A DNA stretch of 64,000 nt, from contig NC_029529.1 of NCBI RefSeq assembly GCF_001577835.2, forward strand, positions 8,124,157 through 8,188,156, in the 5' to 3' direction. The position numbers were made by a program, and so were the translations under genes. The stretch's first letter is position 1. Each line of letters begins with the position of its first letter. This DNA is from Coturnix japonica. Its lineage: Eukaryota; Chordata; Aves; Galliformes; Phasianidae. The notes beneath the pieces are model-generated. The model had not been told where the DNA came from. It searched no databases and saw only the letters and a list, made by a program, of their open reading frames with translations. Positions 32,201 through 43,235 of the stretch are shown one piece after another.

Positions 32201-34759
32201 GAGTCAGAAAATATGAGACAATCCCCTCAGGATGGAGCGAGGAGACAGAGCAGAGAGTGAATCATCAGATTAACTCACCTCATTTATTGGTTCCAACTGT
32301 CCTTTTAGACATCCAGGATGAAGCAAAGGAGAACAAAATGAAAGAGACAAAAACAGGTTAGCCATGCTCAGACAACTTCACATTTCCTGCCATGACATCC
32401 CCCAGCCTGGAACGAGCTTAGATTTCTGCAAGACAGTCAATTCCCTACAGAGATGCCCTGTCCAGGCACTGGCTGCTGCTCCCAGCCCCTTCCCACCAGC
32501 TTGCTGATGAGTGAAACCCAACCTGCCCCACAGCACAACAGTTCTACTCATTGTCCCTTGCTGTGGGGTACCATGTGTGGCCACTTGGCTTTCCTAACAG
32601 CTGTCTCTAATGGCAGCAGACAGCAAACCATATCCAAACACTGCAGTTGGGAAAGGTGAGTGTCCAGAATCTGTCCGTATGAACCGAGCTCCAACACCAA
32701 CCTGGTGAAAGCAGCATTTGTAGCAAGGGTCACATCATCTCCTTCAGCCTCCCTCCTGACTCAGAGGTTAAAGGCACAGAGCTGAGTGCCCCAAGCCTGC
32801 AGCATGTGCCCAGGTCAGGCATTTGCACTGCAGCCTTTCCTGAAGGGGCAGAAAGTATACGGCAAAGGGAGAAATGACAGCAAGCCACTGTTCAAATCAC
32901 ACAGCCCACATTGCAACGCTCAGCACACCTTTGTTTGTAACCACTCGGTTAGCAGCATTCCAGATGCCTGCTGAAATGCCCTTCCTACCCTGCTAATGAC
33001 CAACAGTGCCCTAATTGTCCCAGCTGTCCTTCTGTAAAGGGGTCCCTTTTGTCCCCTAAGACAAAAGCAACAAAAAGCCTCCTGGCTGCCCTTCCACCTG
33101 CACAGATCAGTTGATCTTTACGTTCATAGACAACACATAGACAGCCTTCTACAAAGAAGCTATGATTTAGCAATGGAATTTTGATCCCAAAAGACTCCTA
33201 TGAGCTGTGTTTTACTCCATCACAACCTCTTCAGAACCAGCACTTGGTGAGAAGGCCAAGGCTCTTTTACAACAGAAATTAAGAGGCTGAAAATGCTACA
33301 GTGCAACGTGACGAGATGGTGATTAGATCCCCACAGACCAACTGGTTAAGGACATCCTGAGCAGTTTCATGGGGCTTTATCATTCCTTGTCAATGCAAAG
33401 TTGCAGTCAAAGTGACAATGGTTCAGTAAAGCTGCTGTGAGGATGTTTAAATGTTTCTAAAATGAACATGTTGGATTTGCACCACGTACTCAAACACTGC
33501 AGCACGTGCTGGGCAAAAGAAGGGGCACTTCTGAGCAGCTACAGGGACAGCCTGGGATACACAGCCATGAATGGCACCAGCCATGGGCTACGGGAGAGCA
33601 CTGCCACGTGCCACCAAGAGGAGCAGCACGAGGGTGGCACAGAGCTCAACAACGATGTAATCGCCCAGAAAGCTCCACCAGGAGGGGAAGGGGCAGTCAG
33701 CAATAACAAGGGCTGAGTATTACAGCACAGAAGAGGCAAACAAGTCACCGGTGGCACAGAGGATATAAAAGCAGGGACCCATGAAAGGAAAGCAAACAGG
33801 AGCAGCTGTGCGCATCCACCTGGCTCACAGAGGCGGAGGTGGGCGCTGGGAGGAGCAGAGTTTTGCAGAAGGGTGCAAAAGGCAGCGAGGACTCCCAGCC
33901 AGGCGCTCTTATTGTGCCCGGTACCCCTCTTCCATACCCCCAGCAAACTCCGTCTCCCCCACTCTGCAGCCCCCCCCACAGCCTCGCACAGCTCCAGCGC
34001 GCACAAACCACGTCCCTGGAGACAACGAGGTGCCCCCGCCGGCACCGGCCGGATCCGCGTGGGGCAGCTGCTGCACCTCTAAGCTCGCGGGGCTCCACGC
34101 GGGGCCCGCTGCACGCGGCGACCCCCAGCCCGCCCCGTCGGGAGCCGAGATCCCCCGGAGCCCCCGCTGCGGTGCCGGGCAGGGGGGAGCCGGAAGGACG
34201 GGGACGTGGGGTCGGGAAGAGCGGGCACGGACGGCGCTGGGAGCGGCGGCTCCCGTAGAGCTCCCGGACGCCTCGTCCAGCTGGAGCCGTTCTGCTCGGT
34301 TTTATCTGAAAATTGAGCTGCAGCCTTCAGCGCTACAAAGCTAGAAAAACAAGCAGCTGGAAACCGCAGAGCCAGAGGGAAAAACGCTGGGGATTTTAAA
34401 ATAACCCGAAATGAATTCAGCCCCGCACTGCCGGGGGTTCCCATCCATCACGCCGACGGCTCGGGCTGCCCGCGGCCAAGGATGCGCCCAGGCCGGAGGG
34501 GCCGCTGAGGTCACCGCCATCCCGGGCCGCCCGGGGCTCGGCAGCCGCGGTTCAACCTCGCCGAATAGTCCCCGTGCGGGAACGGCCCGCGCTCTCCCGC
34601 CCCTGCCCCCGAAGTTACCCCAAAGTTGCGCGCACAAAGCGCGCAGGGCAGCACCGCCCGCGTAGCTCCGCGCGGCGCCCCGAATCCCCCCCGCTGCCCG
34701 TCGGGACGCGCTTCCATCCCGCAGCGCCGCCGCTCCGCACCCACCTGGATGTACGCCAT
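8056..34759 (-). CDS. SYT17: Synaptotagmin-17 (B/K protein), double C2-domain protein
   Basis: Eight coding exons: 34759-34745, 32296-32279, 31148-31000, 26837-26689, 26294-25675, 18325-18205, 17419-17264, 8252-8056. All have AG/GT borders and compatible phases. They sum to 1425 nt, exactly 474 residues plus stop, the length I recall for human. There is no N-terminal transmembrane segment. Instead, residues 23-40 hold eight cysteines, the fatty-acylated membrane-anchoring cluster known for this protein. A Ser/Arg-rich linker (RRRSSSDTSRSTYSLTRR) follows, then C2A (exon 5) and C2B (exons 6-8), ending SPASLEVT. Calcium-ligand positions are partly lost: C2A has SNP where SDP is typical and HC for HD, and C2B lacks two loop-3 aspartates. 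This agrees with its reputation as a calcium-independent synaptotagmin acting in Golgi and endosomal traffic. Expression is presumably driven by the CpG-rich region at 34-35.2 kb. Confidence 0.97.
8253..17263 (-). other. SYT17 intron 7
   Basis: 9.0 kb. It contains the CR1 fragment at 15208-15292, poly-A runs near 10944-10966 and 13204-13219, and AT-rich blocks with repeated TAATTA-like sites. No exon was recognised. Confidence 0.75.
15208..15292 (+). repeat. Short CR1 LINE 3' end in SYT17 intron 7
   Basis: The block GGGTTGATGGTTAGATGATC, then AGTCTTTTCCAACCTTAAT and a GATTCTAAG tail is the classic avian CR1 3' terminus. It is antisense to SYT17, a strongly 5'-truncated copy of about 85 bp. 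Confidence 0.85.
17264..17419 (-). CDS. SYT17: SYT17 coding exon 7: C2B middle
   Basis: 156 nt encoding DPFVKIQLVHGLKLTKTKKTS, then RGTIDPFYNESFSFKVP and NASLVFT. The KTKKTS stretch is the polybasic strand of C2B. Acceptor TTGTTAG, donor CACAG|GTAAAT. Confidence 0.96.
18205..18325 (-). CDS. SYT17: SYT17 coding exon 6: C2B start
   Basis: 121 nt encoding NEVELGELLLSLNYLPSAGR through the IIRAKQLLQTDMSQGS segment, plus one base. Acceptor CCATAG, donor TTCAG|GTAAAG. Confidence 0.95.
22647..22710. repeat. AT-rich simple repeat with adjoining 18-bp palindrome
   Basis: TATATA runs at 22647-22683 are followed by a perfect inverted repeat, TGAAATACATGTATTTCA, at 22693-22710. It could extrude as a small hairpin or be a dimeric protein site; function is unknown. 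Confidence 0.7.
24414..24430 (+). repeat. GAAA microsatellite
   Basis: About four tandem AAAG units in SYT17 intron 5. Confidence 0.75.
25675..26294 (-). CDS. SYT17: SYT17 coding exon 5: C2A domain
   Basis: 620 nt, the largest exon. It covers LESRRPSSPLIDIKPIEFG, the acidic SLDSNSDDMDSLTDEE hinge and the whole C2A domain (from QLGMLHFSTQYD to HWWKALVPSSQ). C2A loop 1 reads HSNPYVK and loop 3 reads DFDKFSRHCVIG. Confidence 0.97.
26689..26837 (-). CDS. SYT17: SYT17 coding exon 4: Ser/Arg linker
   Basis: 149 nt encoding a polar linker (NEDKNGDSDNTISD, then DRRRSSSDTSRSTYS and LTRRIS). The first half is diverged from human and the second half nearly identical. RRRSSSD and RSTYSLTRR look like phosphorylation-prone basic-serine motifs. 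Confidence 0.95.
26838..30999 (-). other. SYT17 intron 3
   Basis: 4.2 kb. It contains G-runs at 27457-27476 and 29298-29316 and a short telomere-like CCCTAA stretch at 29341-29355. A pyrimidine-rich tract covers about 29530-29690. No exon was recognised. Confidence 0.7.
31000..31148 (-). CDS. SYT17: SYT17 coding exon 3: cysteine cluster
   Basis: 149 nt encoding GLLARISDLLLCRW, the cysteine cluster, and the acidic NEDEVEILGPFPAQTPAW segment. Cysteines are at protein residues 23, 27, 30, 31, 34, 37, 39 and 40. Acceptor CTTCAG, donor CT|GTAAGT. Confidence 0.95.
32279..32296 (-). CDS. SYT17: SYT17 microexon 2 (LEPINE, 18 nt)
   Basis: TTG GAA CCA ATA AAT GAG lies between acceptor AAAGGACAG and donor GTGAGT. 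It fits the human LEPLNE and keeps phase 0 on both sides, so skipping it would remove six residues without a frameshift. Confidence 0.92.
32297..34744 (-). other. SYT17 intron 1
   Basis: 2.4 kb between the 15-nt first coding segment and the microexon. The right 0.8 kb is GC-rich and merges with the promoter island. Long open frames there are composition effects. Confidence 0.7.
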
Positions 34760-35220
34760 CTTCCGCGGGGCTCCGCCGTGCCCGCGGCCGCCGCACCGCG
34801 CTACGCCCCGCGGCTCGGTACGGCTCGGCACCGCCCCGGGCGGGGAAAGAAGGGAGGGTGGGAAGGGAGGGGGCGGCTCACGGTGGGGCCGGGGGCTCCG
34901 TCAGGGCGGGGAGAGACGCTGCGCCCCGCACCCACCGGCACCGGCAGCGCCCGCGGGGGCTCGTCGGGAGCCCGGACCGACGGGGGCCGCGGAGGCTGCG
35001 AGCAGCGGGCGCTGCCCGGCCCGGGTGCGGTGCAACAGGTCCGCTGCAGCGCGGGCGAACACTGACCTCCAGAGGGCCCGGCAAGGAAATTCAGCGGCGG
35101 AACCCCTCGCCGGTACCCGGGGAGCGGCGCGGCTCGGAACCGCCGGGAGGGGGGGGTGGAAGCACGTCGGTACGGAACTGGGCCGGGATGGGCTCGATGG
35201 GCGAAGCGGCTTTTGGACCT
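33930..35220 (-). promoter_or_regulatory. SYT17: SYT17 CpG-island promoter
   Basis: About 1.3 kb of strongly GC- and CpG-rich sequence surrounds the SYT17 start codon, flanked by ordinary AT-richer DNA. No TATA box is seen. The transcription start is inferred to lie within, upstream of 34759. Confidence 0.7.
34745..34759 (-). CDS. SYT17: SYT17 coding exon 1 (MAYIQ)
   Basis: Only 15 coding nt: ATG at 34759-34757 followed by GCG TAC ATC CAG, then donor GTGGGT. The same five residues start human SYT17, which settles the start codon. It sits in a CpG-rich region. Confidence 0.93.
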
Positions 35221-38200
35221 GAGCCGCCTCTGAGTAGCTCGCTGTGAGAGGAGGCTGCCAACACACCTGAGCTGTGCGTGTTTCTGGAGCACGGGGATAA
35301 GATGTGTTCAACGTACGGAGATAAAGTGCATCCTTGTGTCTAACCAGAGGGTGATGAGGAACGAACTGGTGGCACGGAGCTCAGAGCACCACACACCTGG
35401 GTTCTATGCCCTGAGTGCTGAGGGTGGGACGTGGGGACCCAGTGATGGGACCAGAAATGGGACCTGGGATGGGACAGTGATGGATTAAGCCCAGCAATGA
35501 GACCCAGTGATGGGGACCACTGATGGCCCTCCTGGACAGACCCTGCTGAGTGGTGCTTTGACCTGGGCATTATTTCAAGGGCACTCCGGTGGGAAAGCAG
35601 CCTGTTCTGAGATGAAACTTCTGCAGAGGGAGATCTCAGAAAAGGTGCAGGTTTGAGGCTGTTCCTGCTGAGCCATTTGGGTACCACAGGCTGCAGCTCC
35701 TTTCTGCACTGCTGTAAGTGAAGGCTCTGCCTGTGGGAAGCTCTGTGGCCTCCCTGCAGCTCCCCAGCATGTGGATCCCCACAAACAGCTGCAGCTCCCA
35801 GTGATGGAGCGGCGATGTTGGGGGAGAGGTGAGCTCATGACCTGCTGGGGCTGGAAGGCTCTCTGGTCACTGAGCACATACATGGTACAGTTGAGTTCTC
35901 ATTGGATTCAATGGAAACCTCCTGCTGATTGCCGTGGGAAGAGCCTTACCCCCCAGTTAAGAAAATAACATTCTCGTTTTCCCCAGGGAGAGCAGCTCCC
36001 GCTTCAGAAGAACAACCACCACAGCAGAGATGAGCACAGCAAAATCTGTGCCACTTTGTTTCAGGCAGTTCTGAGCACCATTAAGCCACGGCACAAGCTG
36101 TTTGTCAGCTTTTGCTCTTGAATCCTTTTGAATTCCACAGCCTCTTTCTGAGTGCCAGCATTCCAAACGTCAGCCCTTACCCTGAATATCGTTGCTCTTT
36201 TCATCCTGACTCACCACCGCCCTAATGCAGCTCGCAGGAAGCCAACACATGGTTGTTGTTCACGTTGCAACTTAGCAGAGAGGAGCTCAAACTTTAACAC
36301 ACATTTTTGACTCCTTAAAGCTATAATGCTGTGAGTCACACCTGTGAAATGCTTCACTATATGAATATATGAACATGGGAGTGTTTGTTCATACTCTTTT
36401 AGAAACGTTCAGGAGAGGAAAAGCCAGTGCTGTGTCCATCCTCTATCACTGTGGCACAACAAACTCAGTGCTCCTCTTCCTCCCAAAGCAAAAGGCCCTT
36501 TGGCTGAGCGTGTGAGCATCAGAAACCCAAAAAGGAGAGTGGCAGAATGAAGCTGATGTGATGTTTAAGCAGCGCTGCTGGCTGCTGCAGGGAGTGACCT
36601 CAGCCCCGTTAGCAGCAGCCCGTAGCACAGAGCCGTCAGGCAGCTGTGCCCCATCGCACACTCATACATATACATGCACTCCAGCACTGGTACAATGCTG
36701 CATGGAGGCTTTCAAAATACATTCTCTCAGCAAACGCACTCACTAGGCAAACGCAGCTCTAACCCAAAGGATATGATGGATTCAAACCAGCAGACAGGTG
36801 GTTATTGTAAAATCTAATTTCAGATCTGCATACGGCTGATGCTCTGATTAAGCTCTGCTTCTCCAGCAGTCGGAATAAACAGCCCCATTTGACATGATGA
36901 CAACATAACCTTTGGATGTCCTCTGCTGCGCGCCCTGTGTCTGATAAGACACATTCTGTGCTTCCCACATGCAGTGGCTGCGATGCAGATGGCAAGGCAT
37001 ACAAATGCAGCGTTTCAACACAGAAAACAATGTAATTAACACCATGATTGCAGGATATGGTTTTTATTATAGATTTCTAACATGTACTACTACATATTGG
37101 GTTTAGCATCAGCCATATATCCTGAGGATGCAATTGAATCACTGCAACCAGCTCAGCAAGCAGCAAAATCTCCCTCCAGTACAGCAAATCAGTTCTGCAG
37201 CTCCTGTGACAAACCGAAATCAGGGCTGACAGCATTTCCAAGTGCCCTGTGTGCTCCCATCCACCTGCCTGGGCAGAAGCCGGGCTGCTGCATGTCTCTA
37301 AGTTAGCAGAGAAGAGCATCGCTGACAAAGCAGAGGAAAGAAGGAGAGGAAGGAAGTCTGATGGCTGCTTCAAAGGATTTTCATTTGATTCCTTCTGAAG
37401 CAACCGATGGTGTTTTCTGCAAAGGGAAAGTGAGGAGAAAGCATTGGTGCCATATATAAGACGCAGTGTCTTTGCTGTTCCTATGTCAAGTTGTTACCAC
37501 CCCTAGAGGAGCTCTCTGCCACACCAGCTCCCACCCTGCCTAAAACAAGCCCCTTATCTCCAAATGTGTGTATGAATGGCAAGCTGTGGTGGCTCCTGCT
37601 TCCCACCACTGTTGGCAGCCCACAGAAGCCCCAGCGCACTTGTGACTGCAGGACAAGCTCTGTTTCCCCTCAGCATCATCCCTCCCAAAGCAGCTGAAAC
37701 CTTCTCCCTGTCCCCCCACCTGAAGCTCCTGGTGCTACCGTGCACTCACAGCGCTTCATGGGTTTCCTTTGCAAGCAGTCTCTGCTGATTCTGCATTTCT
37801 GCAGCACAGCCGGGTCGTTACCCAGCCACCTGGCAGCTCCCTGCGTGGCAATATTGGCAAAAGCACATTTGTGTCTCCAGACAAAGTGGCTAAATTTGAT
37901 CTGCAGTGCTCAGATCCTCCCTGCCTCACATAATTTGCAATGTCTTTGCTTATGCCATTAAAGTTACATCCATGCTCCTGCACTCTCACATTTTCTGTTT
38001 TGCCTTTAACTTAAATACACCGTGGCAGGGAACCGAATGACGCAGCATAATCTCCTCGAGCTATTTCTATAGTAAACAGAGATTAAGAAAACACAGCCAA
38101 AGGGCACACGGGCTGTGAGGGAGCAGCAGCACGTATTGTTTGATCCAGCCCTCGAATCCAAGCTCCCGCTCACAAGGAGCCGTCACAGCCACGTTCAGTC

Positions 38201-41200
38201 CTGTTTGGTCCCAACACACTGACCAAATCCAGAAACCCCCCCTGTAGCTTCTGCAGTATTTATTTGCTGCTGCAGTAGTCCCCGGGCTCACAGCAAATGC
38301 AATCAGCTGGCAGCACAGAAGACAAACAGTCTTCGTCACAGTGTCAATGGGACTCCGAGGCTGTGACTTTCAGCCATGGGCACGGCACTGCCCGTGTGAT
38401 CACTGCTGCTCACACAGCCACGGCCCATTGGGAAGGCAGAGCACTGCTAGGGCTCTTCTGCTCTGGAAGCTGTTTCTCGTGGTTAGGCCAAAACAGCTTG
38501 GAAACACAAAAAAAGCTGAGTGTATTTTCAGAATTCTGAGGAGGGAACATTGTATTTAAAGGAAGTTCGGTTTTGCAGGCACTGTTGCAATTCATTCTGT
38601 TTACAATGGGCTCACTGGCTGCTGGGGTTCTTCTCCAGGCTCATATTTCTGTTAGCAGACACAGGACAGAGCTATTTTTGTAATATAAATCATTAGAGGG
38701 AGAATATCTCACAGTCCGCTCTGAAGCAAATTCCTAAGGAAGTGAGCTCTGTTTTTACAGAGGAATTCTACATCATGTTTATTTAACCCTCATGGCAGAG
38801 CAGTGAGCACCAGCAGCACTATGAGGCAGCACAGCATCCCCAGGCTGTGTGCAGACAGGACATGGAACAGCCCTGCGTGGAGCTGAGCACAGAGCCAGGC
38901 CCAGCCCCATGCAGTGACACAGATAAAGACCTTCACAGATAAAGACACCCGCGGTAACTCCAGCCTTCAAAGTGAGACGAGATCTTCCACAAAGGTCAGG
39001 ATGTGTAATTGTGTGGAATAAGGCAAACTCATGTGCACTCAAGGCCATCTCTCTGGGACTCAAAGATAAAACTCTAAGACAAGTCCTGAGATGCTGGTAC
39101 ACTACAGACTCCAGGAGGGATTATTTTGGGGCAGTTTCATCCCCTTGAAGTTGTTTCAAACAAGTGCTTCACACCTTCACTGATTCACAGTAACGTCACA
39201 TCTTAAAATGTTTCTTTCCTATTCATATGAGCAAATTGGTATCTGCTGCTTTCTCCTTTCCCACCTAGGGATGTAAGTTAGCACAGAAACAGATGTGATC
39301 CAACACGATTCCTTCAACTCAATCAGCAAGACTTCTAACGGAGCCCTGGGGCAGCACAGCTGTAAAACGTAGCAAAAGTCATCCTAAAGCACTTAAACAG
39401 GGCTGCTAAGAGAAAAGCTTTTAAGATGTGAAGCAAATGACCAAAACAGAAGGGGAGAGATTGCTTAAGGGCTGCACAAAATCAACAGCAATGAAACCAG
39501 CTTCTGAGCCGTGAAGGAAGAGCTACAGAGATAGGCTGATGATCACTGACTTGCAAACACCAAATCATCATCTGCACAAATGTGCATGTGTCTGTTCCAT
39601 ATTTCAACAGGTTCAAAAGGGCAGGATGTATTTTACTGCAAAAGCCTCCTTTTACCATCATGCCATCACACCAGCAGAGACCATTATGTGTGCTTTCCCC
39701 ATCTCATTAAGCAAATGAGCAAATACAGCATCACACAGTAGATTTGGTGGGCCCATGCTTTGAAGGCAAACCTGTCTCCATTCTCAGCTGAGCCAACCTC
39801 ATGTCCAACAGTCTGTAGGAGCTGCTAAAACCGAGGTGAAGAAATTCATCCTTGCTGTTGGGGTCTGACTGTAGACCCATGTTTGTATGGTGCAGACAGC
39901 AGCAGTTACATGGTGTTGAACCGGAGATCAACACAGCGGTTTCCAAGAAAGAAGAACAGCATTACCTCACCCTGGATTTCCCCAGTGGGAGAAGCAGAGT
40001 GGCTGCAGGCAGAGCGCAGTCGCCATCCTGCCCCTGCTCCTCCAGGATGCCATTGAAGGTTATGAAAATGCCACGCTGGAAGAAGAAGGGAGCTGCTTGT
40101 CTGCTGCCCCCCCCTGCACATCCCGACCCATCAGAGGGGTAGGAAATCTGCTGAGAACAAGCTCTGGCCACTCTGGAGGAGCAAACATGCCAGAGCAGCT
40201 GGGACACATGCTGCTGCACACACAGACCCTGCTTTCAGTCAGAGCAGTGCTATCCACCCACAGTTACTCTGCCATCTGCACGCTCCCTGCACAGCACTGC
40301 TCTGTTGCACCAGAGCAGCCCCTCAGCTCACAGGCCACAGGGCAGAGGCAGGGAGCAGGAGAAAGCCCAGGACAACTCTGTTTGCTGACCACCGAGAGCA
40401 AGAGGTTTTGTTCAAATAAAATAGCTCTACGCTTGTACATACTGAGCACAAGTAGATACTCCAGCTGTGATCCAACAGATACTCAAACCGCGGGGCTCCC
40501 TGAGCCATTTGATGTGAAAATCGTGTTTTAAATAACTGGTATCGGCCAAGAGAACCTGGTGTTAGTGCAGCCCTTCCCCAGACTTTGGGGAACATGTCCC
40601 CCCACCAACAGGCTGGGAGCAGCACCCGCATCAGGACACACTGCAGAGCAGAGCGCGGACCTCAGATCAGGACCGTCCTCCTCAAAAGACCAACGCTGTG
40701 CAAAGAGGTTTGTGCCAACCCCAGCAACGCTGCCACTTCTTCCAGCAAGGCAGACCCTTCTGCGGGCGGCCATGAGCTGCCACAGCCACAAAGCCACCCC
40801 TGCCCCATCCTCCTGCCCTACCTTTAACCCCCATCTGACCCCCAGCCCTTCTATGTGGGTGATCCTGTTGTCACTCCAAGCTGGATACTAATTTCATCCC
40901 ACAGCATCTCATTTTAATTAGCCTTTAATTGCCTCTTAACAAAGGGATCGTTTTGGAAGACTTTAATGATCTTCCTTGAAGAATTATTTGAGCGTTGAAA
41001 GCACATTATGTGCCCCATGTGCCCCTGTGAACGCTGCGGGTTTTCAAGAGAAGAGCTTAAAGCGCTGTTACTCACACAAGCAAAGAGATAAAAAGAAAAA
41101 AACTCAGCATCATCCTTTGGCAGATACAAGAGCTCTGTCTGAGACTCGCTTTGTTCCTAAACGCATTAAGCTCCTGCAGGATTTGAGGACCGACTGTATG

Positions 41201-43235
41201 CGATTTGCTGAATCCTCACCAAGAACTGCTGCCTTCTCACAGCAGATGTTACAGTTAAGGCCAATCCACTTTAATTGGTCACCCCCTATGAGGGCAGCAC
41301 CAAGAGACATAGAAGGACCATCGCTGTCAGCACTCAGCACCAGGCTGTACTGCATAGTGCCGTGCCCCCCAGCTGCCTTAACCAGAGCTTTCCCACATGC
41401 CCACAGCACTCTGGAAAAAACCACACTGACATAAAAGCAGAGATGGGGGCTCATTGGCTTCCTGGAGCCTTTCTGATGGTGCTGTTTCCCTCAACTCCCT
41501 CCAATTGGTTTTATTATTATTTTTTAAACCATTTGCCCTTTTCATTGGCTGTGGCAGTGCGCAGAGGGCTGCTGAGCTCTGACAGCTTCTGGGAAAACAC
41601 CTTCAGTCCCAGAACAGAAACACGTTTTGGAGAAGTGCCCACGATTCAGAATCCTTATGATGAGCGAATTTCTCCTTTTCCAATCACACTCAGGCAGCCT
41701 CCAGCAGTACGAGACAAAACAAGCTGTTCCAAAGCCATGCTGATATGCTCCCTACAGCCACCACCAGCAGCAGCCCACCCCCCTGAGCACAGCCCACCCC
41801 CAGACTCACTGCAGCAGCAACAGCCCAGTGATACCAAGTGATGCTCTATAATGTGCCTCTGCTGCCCCAAAGCCGGCCTGCAGCTGCATTTCCAAGAAGC
41901 CCAATGGTGTATCCCTGAGCACTGCACAGCACAGAGCAGCACACAGCAGAGGGATGAGTCACTTCCTCTGCAGCTCTGCTCCCTCACACAAAGCACGGCC
42001 GCTGCCTGTCCTGGTTAGGGGGAAAAAAAAGCCGGGGGCTTCAAGAAATGCAGATCTGTAACTTGAGAACACAGAAATTTTCCAAGGCTCTGAATCAGTA
42101 TTGCTGTCCTGCACATGGAAAAAATACAGCTTCCTTAAAGCAGAAAACTTCTATGCAATGGCATTTGATACATATGCGTTTGTAACAACCTTTTGGAGTC
42201 TGGCATGTACAACATTATGTGAGTACTAACAGACTGTCATGTAGATACGGAGCATATGTTATCTATAGCTCTATTGCTGATTTAATAGTATGATTCTCTG
42301 ATTCCCTTGTAAAGCAGTTGCAAATATGCCAGTTCTTGGCTACAGCTCTAAAATAGGGCCCTGCAGACACACATAGGAGCAGAGGCATCCTGTCAGCTAC
42401 ACCGTGCCTTTGAGAAGTGCAAGATGGTGACACAGGGAAAACTGAACAGGCAGATATTTAAAGAGTTGACATGGGAAATAAAACAGCCTCGTAAAGCATG
42501 TTTCTTCTACCTGAACTCTTTTGCAGCCCTGTGAAAATCAGATGCACGCACAAGAGTCCTTCCCCTCCAGGCAGCTTTAAGTTGCATTAGCAGTACTTAA
42601 TCAGCAGTTCACCACTGACCTTGGCTGCAGTACAAGGGAGATATTTGCACAGGAGTGGAAAGATTTCAAACAATTTATCCAATGAGTTGGATGCAAACAG
42701 TTTTTTCTTTGAACACCACGCATGCAAGTCCTTAGGCCAGTTCGTTCTTGGTTAATAACAGATTTATCACGAAAATAAACTCTTGGGTTTCTTTGATGAT
42801 TTTCTGCTTAATGGAAACACAGGGTTCAAGCAGAGAAATGCTGCAAAGAGGGCTGTTGTTGCTTCTAAAGGAAGACATTCGTCTGAGATCATTTTTATTA
42901 AGAGGTAAAGACTTGAATGTACTTCTCCAGCACTGAGTGTGGTGAGAACCACCACCTCCCTAAGCTCAGAGCAACACGGCCACAAACCCATCGTGCTCCG
43001 TTCCAGAGCTCCACACACCACGGTCCCTGCCAGACACACTCAGCGCTCCTGGCTCCCTTCCCGTATCTCTGCACAGCTCCAAGGCGTGGACTTCCTGGTT
43101 CAACATGGCTTTGCTGCTGCAGTGTTCTCCTCCTGAAGAGCACATAAACCTTCAGAGAAAGCTTTATGCTTGCAAGTTGCTTTTACTAAACAGCAAGAGT
43201 AAAACAACAACAAGGGATTTCAATCTTGAGACACG
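35221..43235. other. 8-kb stretch with no recognised gene
   Basis: No open frame here resembles a known protein. A degenerate GGGACC/AGTGATG-type repeat lies at about 35425-35525. A small noncoding transcript or distal regulatory sites could be present but are not visible by eye. Confidence 0.5.
35425..35525 (+). repeat. Degenerate minisatellite-like repeat
   Basis: GGGACC, GATGGGAC and CCCAGTGATG motifs recur irregularly over about 100 bp just upstream of the SYT17 promoter island. Confidence 0.5.

Noticed and set aside
33781-35292. Many overlapping 100-200-codon frames around the SYT17 promoter
   Set aside because: They occur in all frames and are low-complexity Arg/Pro/Gly/Ala, a composition effect of the CpG island. 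Only the 15-nt MAYIQ segment is supported as coding.
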